DNA from: CAWIMX01 sp963837345
GTDB lineage: Bacteria > Acidobacteriota > Vicinamibacteria > Vicinamibacterales > CAVVIG01
Direction of reading: 5' to 3'
DNA: 64,000 nucleotides
NCBI GenBank assembly: GCA_963837345.1
Contig: CAWIMX010000001.1
Span: 310,001 to 374,000 of the forward strand
In this document: positions 8,942-16,377 of the stretch, one piece after another
How the letters are laid out: each line of letters opens with the position of its first letter
How positions within the stretch are numbered: the first letter of the stretch is position 1
The notes under the pieces: generated by a model
What the model was told of the DNA's origin: nothing
Databases searched by the model: none
What the model saw: only the letters and a program-made list of their open reading frames with translations
Program-made: the position numbers and the translations under genes

Positions 8942-10068
8942 CGATCCACCTCGCCGAGCACGATGTCGATGGAGCCGATGAGCGCCACGACGTCGGCCAC
9001 CAGATGCCCCTTGACGAGCCGCCGCAGGCCCTGCAGGTTGCAGAGCGACGGAGGCCGCACGCGGAAGCGGTAGGGGTTGGTGGACTTGCCGTCGCTCACG
9101 ATGAAGTAGCCCAGTTCGCCCTTGGGCGATTCGATCGCGTGATAGGTCTCGCCGGCGGCAGGCTTGATGAGGCGCGGCACCTTCCCGACGATCGGCCCCT
9201 CGGGGATGCCGGCGGCGGCCTGCCGGATGATCCGCAGCGACTGGCGGAACTCCTCCATCCGGACCAGGTAGCGATCGTAGGTGTCGCCCGCGGTCCCCAC
9301 CGGCACGTCGAACTCCATCTCGTCGTACGCCGCGTACGGTTCGTCCTTGCGCACGTCGCGCGGCACGCCCGAGCCCCGCAGCGCCGGGCCGCAGAGCCCG
9401 AGACCGACGGCTTCCGGCCCCGAGATGACCCCGATGCCCTTGGTCCGTTCGAGCCAGATCCGGTTGTGCGTGAGCAGCTCTTCGTACTCGCCGACCTTCT
9501 GCTCCATGATCGTGCAGAACTCGAGCACCTTCTGGTCCCAGCCGGGCGGGATGTCGAGCGGCAGGCCGCCGATGCGCATCGAGTTGTAGGTGAGTCGCGC
9601 GCCGCAGAACTCCTCGAAGAGGTCGAGAATCAGCTCGCGCTCGCGGAACGCATAGAGAAACACCGTCATCGCGCCGATGTCCATCGCGTGGGTGCCCACC
9701 CACAGGCAGTGGCTCGCGATGCGCTGCAGCTCGCAGAGAATCGTCCGCACGTAGCGTGCCCGCCGCGGCACTTCGAGCGACATCAGCTTCTCGACGGTCT
9801 CGCAGTACCCGACGTTGCTCGTCGCAGCCGCCACGTAGTCCATGCGATCCGTGAGCAGGACGATCTGCGTCCAGTTGCGATTCTCGCTCAGCTTCTCGAT
9901 GCCCCGATGCAGGTAGCCGATCACGACGTCGGCGTCCACGACGGTCTCGCCGTCGAGCCGCAGCACGACGCGGAGCACGCCGTGCGTGCTCGGATGCTGC
10001 GGCCCCATGTTGAGCACCAGCTCGTCGGTGTCGAACATCGCGCCGTGATGTACTGCCGGTGTCTCCAT
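8938..10068 (-). CDS. nuoD: NADH-quinone oxidoreductase subunit D
   Basis: 49-kDa-type peripheral subunit lining the quinone pocket; 376 residues. Recognisable by NMGPQHPSTHGVLR (with the quinone-binding His), GYLHRGIEK and the C-terminal DIVLGEVDR. Encoded separately from NuoC, unlike enterobacterial NuoCD. Its ATG at 10068 follows directly after the TAG of the micro-ORF in the nuoC-nuoD gap. Confidence 0.97.
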   Translation of the reverse strand: METPAVHHGAMFDTDELVLNMGPQHPSTHGVLRVVLRLDGETVVDADVVIGYLHRGIEKLSENRNWTQIVLLTDRMDYVAAATSNVGYCETVEKLMSLEVPRRARYVRTILCELQRIASHCLWVGTHAMDIGAMTVFLYAFRERELILDLFEEFCGARLTYNSMRIGGLPLDIPPGWDQKVLEFCTIMEQKVGEYEELLTHNRIWLERTKGIGVISGPEAVGLGLCGPALRGSGVPRDVRKDEPYAAYDEMEFDVPVGTAGDTYDRYLVRMEEFRQSLRIIRQAAAGIPEGPIVGKVPRLIKPAAGETYHAIESPKGELGYFIVSDGKSTNPYRFRVRPPSLCNLQGLRRLVKGHLVADVVALIGSIDIVLGEVDR

Positions 10069-10134
10069 CTAGTTCCCTGCGCGGGGCCCCGCCCCCGCGC
10101 GCTGCCGTCGGTGACGCGCCGGATCCCGACTCAT
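10069..10134 (-). other. Micro-ORF with hairpin element in the nuoC-nuoD gap
   Basis: A 21-codon ORF starts at ATG 10134 and ends in TAG at 10069-10071, directly followed by the nuoD ATG. Its peptide contains RRQRAGAGPR preceded by a DP pair. It is closely similar to the micro-ORFs of the pyrD-pyrF array (RRQRAGVGPR, also after DP), which likewise end in TAG against the next gene's ATG. At the DNA level it carries GGATCC and an 8-bp hairpin at 10079-10100 (GCGCGGGG / CCCCGCGC) with a G-rich loop. Whether the peptide is made is unknown. It could instead be a structured palindromic element that happens to stay open. Confidence 0.5.
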
Positions 10135-10189
10135 GCCATCGTCCCCGGCCGCCCCCGACGCGCGGCTGCCCCGCGCCGCTCGTTCACCA

Positions 10190-10789
10190 CTACTCGATGT
10201 CCGCTTCATCGCGGGCCTGGCGCAACGTGAGCCAGTCGATGGGACTCTCCATCAAGAGCTCGCCGGGGCCCTCGAGCGGATAGTCCTTCCGCTGAGGGAA
10301 GCCCTGCCAGTCTTCGGGCATGAGCAGCCGACGCAGATCCGGGTGACCCGTGAACCGCACGCCGAACATGTCGTACACCTCGCGCTCCAGCCAGTTCGCG
10401 GCCGGCCAGATGGCGGTCATCGACGCCACCGGCTGCCCGTCGGCGGCGCGCACCTTCACCCGCACGCGATGGCGGTGCCGCGTCGAGTACAGACAGTACA
10501 CGACGTCGAAACGCTCGGCCCTGAGCGGCCAGTCGACGGCCGTCAAATCGGAGCACAAGTCGAAGGACGCGTCGGCCGCGTCGCGCAGGTGAGTCGCCAC
10601 GGCCGTCAGATGGTCGACGGGCACGAGGAGCGTCCAGTCGCCCACCCAGTAGCTCAGGGCGGCCACACCGCCGGGAACGGCGGCCTCGAGCGTGCCGACG
10701 TAGGGCGGGACGGCCAGATCCGCGGGCGGCGCCGGGTCGGGCGGGCCTTCGGCGGGAGCCGCCTTGGGAACGTGGGCCTCGTCAGCCAT
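10190..10789 (-). CDS. nuoC: NADH-quinone oxidoreductase subunit C
   Basis: 30-kDa-type peripheral subunit of complex I; 199 residues. Signature ANWLEREVYDMFGVRFTGHP followed by LLMPEDWQGFPQRKDYPLEG. The N-terminal 35 residues are a Pro/Ala-rich extension. It starts immediately after the nuoA TAG, so no nuoB lies between A and C, where it is nearly always found. It is followed by a 121-bp gap containing the hairpin element. Confidence 0.96.
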   Translation of the reverse strand: MADEAHVPKAAPAEGPPDPAPPADLAVPPYVGTLEAAVPGGVAALSYWVGDWTLLVPVDHLTAVATHLRDAADASFDLCSDLTAVDWPLRAERFDVVYCLYSTRHRHRVRVKVRAADGQPVASMTAIWPAANWLEREVYDMFGVRFTGHPDLRRLLMPEDWQGFPQRKDYPLEGPGELLMESPIDWLTLRQARDEADIE

Positions 10790-11146
10790 CTAGGCCCACT
10801 CCAGGGCGCCCTTCTGCCACGCGTAGTAGTAGCCGACGACGAGGATGAAGATGAAGACGACCATCTCGATCAGCCCGAACAGCTGCAACTGGTCGAATAT
10901 GACCGCCCAGGGAAACATGAACACGGTCTCGACGTCGAAAATGACGAAGAGCATCGCCACGAGGTAGTAGCGGATGCTGTAGCGATCGCGGGCGTCGGTC
11001 GCCGGCTCGATGCCGCACTCGTAGGGCTCGAGCTTCACTTTGTTGTACTTCTGCGAGTGAAGCAACCCGGAGAAGACGAGCGTGAAGATGGCAAACCCGG
11101 TCGCGACAGCCACAAAAATGGCAATCGGAATGTAGGCTGAAAGCAT
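10790..11146 (-). CDS. nuoA: NADH-quinone oxidoreductase subunit A
   Basis: Small membrane subunit and first gene of the nuo operon; 118 residues, three helices. The conserved loop KLEPYECGIEPATDARDRYSIRYY with its cysteine and the DVETVFMFPWAV segment identify it. The ATG at 11146 (MLSAYIPIAIF) is preferred over an upstream in-frame extension that lacks hydrophobic character. The 188-bp gap upstream is shared with the divergent VWA gene. Confidence 0.96.
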   Translation of the reverse strand: MLSAYIPIAIFVAVATGFAIFTLVFSGLLHSQKYNKVKLEPYECGIEPATDARDRYSIRYYLVAMLFVIFDVETVFMFPWAVIFDQLQLFGLIEMVVFIFILVVGYYYAWQKGALEWA

Positions 11147-11298
11147 CTGGATATGAAGGCGCGACGCGAGAAACCTGTAGAAAAGCCGATGGTTTATAAC
11201 ATGCGCCCCGAGGGGTGTCAAGGAACGCGCTCCCGGCACCAGGTCCCGGCAGTTGCCCGTAAGTCCTAGAAACTAAACAGTTTTTGTTTCGCGATCGC

Positions 11299-11328
11299 TT
11301 GACCACATGGGAAACCGGGACCTATACT
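11299..11328 (+). promoter_or_regulatory. Sigma70-type promoter of the VWA gene pair, leaderless
   Basis: A -35 TTGACC (11299-11304), an 18-bp spacer and a -10 TATACT (11323-11328) make the best promoter match in the window. Only six bases separate the -10 from the ATG at 11335, so the predicted transcription start coincides with the start codon. The mRNA would be leaderless. The rest of the nuoA-VWA gap shows nothing else recognisable. Confidence 0.7.
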
Positions 11329-11334
11329 GAACGG

Positions 11335-12249
11335 ATGAAAGTTCCACGCTCGCTCGTCGCGATCGTCGCGCTCGCCTCGTCGGTGATCCTCCGGGCGGAC
11401 GTGGCGACCGCGCAGGCACGCGAGCGCGCCATGTACGTGAGCGTCGTCGACGCCGACGACAACCCGATCGAGGGCCTGAACGCGGCGGCGTTCACGATCC
11501 GCGAGGATGGCGTCGCGCGCGAAGTGCTGCGGGTGGTCCCGGCCAGCGATCCGATGCAGATTGCGCTGCTCGTCGACAACAGCGCCGCGTCCGCCCCCTC
11601 GCTCACGTCGCTCCGCCAGGCGCTGGTCCGCTTCGTCACGGCGATGACCGAGCCGATCGAGGGCGGGGGGATGAACGAAATCGCGGTGATCACCCTGGCC
11701 GACCGGCCGACGATCGCCGCGAACTACACGACCAGCCGCGAGGCGCTCGTCAAGGCGGTCAACAGCATCTTCGCGCAGACGGGCAGTGCCGCCTACCTCC
11801 TCGACGCGATCGTCGAGACGAGCCAGGGTTTGAGCCGGCGGAGCGCCCAGCGACCCGTCCTGGTGTCGATTACGACCGAGGGCCCGGACTATTCGTCGCG
11901 ACACCGGGAGCAGGCGCTCGAGGCGCTCAACCGGTTCGGCGGCATCTTCGACGCGATCATCCTCGGGCCGGCCGGCACGGATCTCTCCGATGAGGCGCGC
12001 GATCGCGCCATCGTGTTGAGCCAGGGCACGGACGACCACGGAGGCCGCGACGACATCCTGCTGACGGCGATGGCGCTGCCGGACCGTCTGGACCGGCTCG
12101 CGCACGAGCTGCGCAGCCAGTACAAGGTCACTTATTCTCACCCTGATACGCTCATTCCGCCGGATCACGTGACGGTATCGGCGACCGACCCCGCCCAGAA
12201 GGCGTACGGCGCGCCCGCCGTGGAGCCGGAGAGCCGGGGACGCCGGTGA
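11335..12249 (+). CDS. Exported VWFA-related protein, degenerate metal site
   Basis: 304 residues: an N-terminal signal peptide (MKVPRSLVAIVALASSVILR...), an N-terminal beta region (VVDADDNPIEGLNAAAFTIREDG), then a von Willebrand A fold. This is the layout of the acidobacterial VWFA-related family, whose function is not known. The MIDAS motif expected as DxSxS reads DNSAA here, so the second metal-ligating Ser is lost. The C-terminal SQYKVTYSHPD matches the family ending. Co-transcribed with the next, intact paralogue through a GTGA overlap. Start chosen from the promoter at 11299-11328. Confidence 0.85.
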   Translation: MKVPRSLVAIVALASSVILRADVATAQARERAMYVSVVDADDNPIEGLNAAAFTIREDGVAREVLRVVPASDPMQIALLVDNSAASAPSLTSLRQALVRFVTAMTEPIEGGGMNEIAVITLADRPTIAANYTTSREALVKAVNSIFAQTGSAAYLLDAIVETSQGLSRRSAQRPVLVSITTEGPDYSSRHREQALEALNRFGGIFDAIILGPAGTDLSDEARDRAIVLSQGTDDHGGRDDILLTAMALPDRLDRLAHELRSQYKVTYSHPDTLIPPDHVTVSATDPAQKAYGAPAVEPESRGRR

Positions 12250-13241
12250 GCAGGCGGGGGCGGCGCTCAGGTGCGCGAGGCCGCATGTGGCAGACGCGTG
12301 CCGGGCTGCTGGCGGCGGCGTTCGTCCTGGCCTCGCCGGCCGGCGTCCTCCGCGCGGGCCCGCAGTTCCCGGCCCCGGCGCCCGACTCGCAGCAGCCGGC
12401 GTTCCGGGCCGGCGTGGACGTCGTGTCGCTCAACGTGACGGTCACCGACGCGAACGGCCGCTACGTCACGGGCCTCGAGCCGACGGACTTCAGTGTGTTC
12501 GAGGACGGCGTCAAACAGGACGTGACGTTCTTCAGCCGCACCAACATGCCCATCGCCCTGTCGCTGCTCGTCGACACGAGCGCGAGCATGGAGACCAAGC
12601 TGCCGACGGCGCAGGAAGCGGCAATCGGGTTCGCGCGCCGGCTCCGGCCGCAGGACCTGGCCGAGGTGATCGATTTCGACAGCCGCGTGGAAATCCTGCA
12701 GGACTTCACGAGCGACACGACGCGGGTCGAACAGGCCATCCGGAAGACGTCGGCCGGGGGCTCGACGTCGCTGTACAACGCGCTCTACATCGCCCTGAAG
12801 GATCTCAAGAAGGTCGTGGTGCACGACGCGGACGAAGTGCGGCGCCAGGCGATCGTCCTGCTGTCGGACGGCGAGGACACGTCGAGCCTGCTGCCCTTCG
12901 ACGAGGTCCTGGATCTGGCCAAACGGTCGGAGACGGCGATCTATCCGATCGGGCTGCGCGTGGCCGAAAATGCCCAGGTGAAGGGCTTCCGGGAAGCCGA
13001 GTTCGTGCTGCGGCAACTCGCGCAGGAAACCGGCGGCCGCGCCTTCTTCCCGGACAAGCTCGCCGATCTGTCCGGGGTGTACGGCCAGATCTCCGACGAG
13101 CTCTCGAGCCAGTACACGGTGGGCTACGTCTCGAAGAACCCGCGCCGCGACGGAGGGTGGCGGCGGCTGGTGGTTCGCATCGAGCAGCCGCGGCTCACGG
13201 CCCGTACGAAACAGGGCTATTTCGCGCCCGCACCGCAATGA
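12246..13241 (+). CDS. Exported VWFA-related protein, intact MIDAS
   Basis: 331 residues with a long N-terminal signal region, a beta domain (LNVTVTDANGRYVTGLEPTDFSVFEDG) and a VWA domain with an intact MIDAS motif (LLVDTSASMETK) and VLLSDGEDTSS. It ends with the family tail SSQYTVGYVSKNP. The GTG at 12246 overlaps the previous TGA and has GGGGA upstream. An internal ATG at 12285 (MWQTRAGLLAAAF) would give a cleaner signal peptide and is the alternative. Exact role unknown; probably periplasmic or surface metal-dependent protein binding. Confidence 0.88.
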   Translation: MSRRGRRSGARGRMWQTRAGLLAAAFVLASPAGVLRAGPQFPAPAPDSQQPAFRAGVDVVSLNVTVTDANGRYVTGLEPTDFSVFEDGVKQDVTFFSRTNMPIALSLLVDTSASMETKLPTAQEAAIGFARRLRPQDLAEVIDFDSRVEILQDFTSDTTRVEQAIRKTSAGGSTSLYNALYIALKDLKKVVVHDADEVRRQAIVLLSDGEDTSSLLPFDEVLDLAKRSETAIYPIGLRVAENAQVKGFREAEFVLRQLAQETGGRAFFPDKLADLSGVYGQISDELSSQYTVGYVSKNPRRDGGWRRLVVRIEQPRLTARTKQGYFAPAPQ

Positions 13242-13242
13242 C

Positions 13243-14067
13243 ATGAACTTCGTGCCCCTGGTGCTGTACTCGGCGGCGTTCATGGCGTACGTGTGGCACT
13301 TCTCGGGCCGCGCGCCCGTGGTGGGCCGCGCGGCAACGACACTGCTCGTCGCGGCGGCGTTCGCGCACACGTTCGTCATCGGCATGCAGACGATGGAGTT
13401 CGGGCACGTGCCGGTGGCCGGCGCCTCGCCCGCCATCAGCACGTTCGTCTGCCTGCTGGCGATCGCGTATCTGGCGCTCGAGATGATCACCGACGAGCGC
13501 GCGATGGGCACGTTCATCCTGCCCCTGCTGGTCGCGATGCAGGCCGTCTCGGCCATCGCGCCCGGGCCCGACGAGCACCCGGCCGTTCTGCAGAGCCCGT
13601 GGTTCGGCGTGCACGTGTCGTCACTGCTCTTCGCGTACGCGAGCTTCGCTCTGGCCTGCATGATCGGCATCACTTATGTGCTCCTGTTCAAGGAGATCAA
13701 GGCCAAGCATCTGGGCTTCTTCTATGCGCGGCTGCCGTCGCTGCAGGTCCTCGATCGCATGAACCACATCGCGATCGTCTTCGGCTGGGTGTTCCTGACG
13801 ATCGGGTTGATCGTGGGCTTCATCTGGGCAGCCCAGGCGCAGACGTACGCACCGGCCGACCCCCGGGTGCGCGCGATGGCGCTCGGCGATCCGAAGATCT
13901 TCGTCGCGCTGGTCACGTGGATCGTGTATTCATTCGAGCTGTTCGCGGCCCGGCGCATCGGGTGGGGCGGCCGGCGGACCGCCTACCTGTCGGCGCTGGG
14001 CTTCGCGATCGTGCTGCTCAATTTCGTGCCGATCAGCTATTTCCTGACGCGCAGTCACAATTTCTGA
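13243..14067 (+). CDS. hemX: HemX/CcsA-like membrane protein
   Basis: 274 residues with about eight hydrophobic segments. It resembles the cytochrome c assembly (CcsA/HemX) family, with GVHVSSLLFAYASFALACMIG and DRMNHIAIVFGWVFLTIGL. The tryptophan-rich WWD-type motif is reduced to GDPKIFVALVTWIVYSFEL, which fits HemX better than a true heme-handling CcsA. In Bacillus HemX modulates glutamyl-tRNA reductase level. Its place directly before hemA supports the same role here. Confidence 0.82.
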   Translation: MNFVPLVLYSAAFMAYVWHFSGRAPVVGRAATTLLVAAAFAHTFVIGMQTMEFGHVPVAGASPAISTFVCLLAIAYLALEMITDERAMGTFILPLLVAMQAVSAIAPGPDEHPAVLQSPWFGVHVSSLLFAYASFALACMIGITYVLLFKEIKAKHLGFFYARLPSLQVLDRMNHIAIVFGWVFLTIGLIVGFIWAAQAQTYAPADPRVRAMALGDPKIFVALVTWIVYSFELFAARRIGWGGRRTAYLSALGFAIVLLNFVPISYFLTRSHNF

Positions 14068-14072
14068 GATCG

Positions 14073-15416
14073 ATGCATCTCCTTCTGGTCGGCATCAGCC
14101 ACAGAACCGCGCCCGTCGAGCTGCGCGAACGGCTCGACTTCCAGGCGCGCGGGCTCGACCGCGCGTTGGACGCGCTGGCCCTGCTGGCGTCGACACGGGA
14201 AGCGGCGGTGCTCTCCACCTGCAACCGCGCCGAGCTCTACGCGGCGTGCGACGAGACGGCCGATGCGCGCCGGGAAGTGCTGGCCTTCATCAGCGCGTTT
14301 CACCGCGTGGACGGCGCCGAAGTCGAGCCGCACGTGTACGAAAAGACGGACCTCGACGCGGCGCGTCATCTGTTTCGCGTCGCCGCGGGCCTCGATTCGC
14401 TCGTGGTCGGCGAACCCCAGATTCTCGGGCAGGTCAAGGACGCGCACGCGTTCGCCATCCAGCACCAGTCGTCGGGGCCGCTGCTCAACCGGCTCTTTCA
14501 CACCTCGTTCGCGGTGGGCAAACGGGTACGGTCGGAGACGGGCCTCGGCGCGGGGGCGGTCTCGGTGGGTTTCGCGGCCGTCGCGCTGGCCAGGAAGATC
14601 TTCGGTGATCTGAAGGGCCGCACGGTGCTCGTCATCGGCGCCGGCGAGATGGGCAAGATCACCGCCCGCCACATGAAGTCCCAGGGCGTGCATCACGTGA
14701 CGATCATGAGCCGCACCATGGGGCACGCCGCCCAAGTCGCCGAGGCGATCGGTGGCGCCGCGGCGGCGCCCTGGGAGGACATGGACGAGGCCCTTCGCAC
14801 CAGCGACATCGTCATCACCGCCACGGGAGCGGCGGCGCCCATCCTGAGCAGAGCGCGCGTGGAAACCGTGATGCGCGGGCGCCGCAGCCGGCCCTTGTTC
14901 CTGATCGACATCGCCCTGCCGCGCGACGTCGAGCCGGCCACCGGCGAGATCGAACAGGTGTTCCTCTACAACATCGACGACCTCCAGGCCAGCGTGCGCG
15001 AGAACCTAGCGCGGCGCGCCAGCGAGATCGAGCGCGCCGAAACGATCGTCAACGAGGAGCTGCAGAAGTTCGCGGCGTGGCTCAAGGCGCGCGGCGCCGT
15101 TCCCACGATCGTCGCGCTCCGCCAGCACTTCGAGGCCATCCGCCGGTCGGAGCTCGCGCGTCTCGACGCCAAGCTCTCGTCGCTCACGCCCGAAGGGCGC
15201 GCGCGCGTCGACGAAGTGACCCGACTCATCATCGAGAAGCTGCTGCTCACGCCCACCGAGCAGCTCAAGGCGCTCGGCGACGCGGAGACGGTTGGGGCCT
15301 GCACCGAGGCGCTCACCCGCCTGTTCCTGCTGGCCGATCGGGATCACGAGTCCGCGCAGGGCGATGGCGACAGCTCGAACGTCGCTCCCTTTCCGCGCGC
15401 GAAGAGCCGACACTGA
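14073..15416 (+). CDS. hemA: Glutamyl-tRNA reductase
   Basis: First committed step of C5-pathway heme synthesis: NADPH reduction of glutamyl-tRNA to glutamate-1-semialdehyde. 447 residues. N-terminal MHLLLVGISHRTAPVELRER, catalytic cysteine in VLSTCNRAELYA, the GEPQILGQVKDA signature and an NADPH fold (VLVIGAGEMGKITARHM), then the helical dimerisation tail. The ATG at 14073 is the only start consistent with the family N-terminus. Followed after 3 nt by hemC. Confidence 0.98.
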   Translation: MHLLLVGISHRTAPVELRERLDFQARGLDRALDALALLASTREAAVLSTCNRAELYAACDETADARREVLAFISAFHRVDGAEVEPHVYEKTDLDAARHLFRVAAGLDSLVVGEPQILGQVKDAHAFAIQHQSSGPLLNRLFHTSFAVGKRVRSETGLGAGAVSVGFAAVALARKIFGDLKGRTVLVIGAGEMGKITARHMKSQGVHHVTIMSRTMGHAAQVAEAIGGAAAAPWEDMDEALRTSDIVITATGAAAPILSRARVETVMRGRRSRPLFLIDIALPRDVEPATGEIEQVFLYNIDDLQASVRENLARRASEIERAETIVNEELQKFAAWLKARGAVPTIVALRQHFEAIRRSELARLDAKLSSLTPEGRARVDEVTRLIIEKLLLTPTEQLKALGDAETVGACTEALTRLFLLADRDHESAQGDGDSSNVAPFPRAKSRH

Positions 15417-15419
15417 CCG

Positions 15420-16370
15420 ATGCCAGCTGCCCTCCGCCTCGGGACTCGCGGCAGCCAGCTTGCCCTGTGGCAGGCCCGCGAAGTCGCCGCCCGCATCGCC
15501 GCCGCGGGAGGCCCTCCCTGCGAGATCGTCGTGATCCGCACGTCCGGCGACGCAATGGCCGATCGGGCCCTCTCCGAGGCGGGCGGCAAGCGGCTGTTCG
15601 TGAAGGAGATCGAAGATGCGCTCGTCGCGAAGGCGATCGACCTCGCCGTCCACAGCGCGAAAGACATGTCGGCCGTGCTCCCCGAGGGTCTGACCGTCGG
15701 CGCCGTGCTGCCGCGCGCCGATCCGCTCGACGCCCTCGTGCTGCCCGCAGCCACCTGCCTGAGAGAGGCGCCGGCGGTGGATGCGATGGTCGCCGCGCTC
15801 GGGCAATCGCCGTCGATCGGAACCGGCAGCGTCCGGCGCGTCTCGCAGCTGAAGCGCCTGCTGCCCCTCGCCCGGTTCGCCGGCCTGCGCGGGAACCTCG
15901 ATACGCGCTTGCGCAAGCTCGACGCGGGCGACTTCGACGCCATCGTGCTCGCCGCCGCGGGCCTGCGGCGGCTGGGCCTGGCCGATCGCATTTCGCTCTG
16001 CCTTCCCGCCGACGCCTGCGTGCCGGCGCCCGGCCAAGGCATTGTCGCGGTGGAGATCCGAGACGACGACCGACGCACGTGGGATGCGCTCAGGCCCATC
16101 GACGATGCCGCCACGGCCGCCGCATTCTCGGCCGAACGGGCGCTCGTCGTGGCGCTGGGCGGCGGGTGCCAGACGCCGCTCGGCGCCCTGGCCACCACAC
16201 CCGACGCCGAGACGCTGCAGCTGATGGCGACGGTGGTCTCGCTCGACGGCGAACAGGCGCTCAAAGCCCACGCACGCAGCACCTGGGCCGACGCTGCACG
16301 CGCCGGCCGCGAAGCGGGAGCGCAGCTGCTGTCGGAGGGCGCCGGCGAACTGCTGGTCACGTCCACGTGA
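15420..16370 (+). CDS. hemC: Hydroxymethylbilane synthase (porphobilinogen deaminase)
   Basis: Polymerises four porphobilinogens to hydroxymethylbilane. 316 residues. Motifs LGTRGSQLALWQA, DLAVHSAKDM, IGTGSVRRVSQL and GGGCQTPLGA, whose cysteine anchors the dipyrromethane cofactor. Lies in the heme operon between hemA and the hemD fusion. Confidence 0.98.
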   Translation: MPAALRLGTRGSQLALWQAREVAARIAAAGGPPCEIVVIRTSGDAMADRALSEAGGKRLFVKEIEDALVAKAIDLAVHSAKDMSAVLPEGLTVGAVLPRADPLDALVLPAATCLREAPAVDAMVAALGQSPSIGTGSVRRVSQLKRLLPLARFAGLRGNLDTRLRKLDAGDFDAIVLAAAGLRRLGLADRISLCLPADACVPAPGQGIVAVEIRDDDRRTWDALRPIDDAATAAAFSAERALVVALGGGCQTPLGALATTPDAETLQLMATVVSLDGEQALKAHARSTWADAARAGREAGAQLLSEGAGELLVTST

Positions 16371-16377
16371 GACTGCG

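Noticed and set aside
11147..11334. tRNA or small RNA gene in the nuoA-VWA gap
   Set aside because: No cloverleaf or other stable structure was seen. The gap is explained by divergent promoters.
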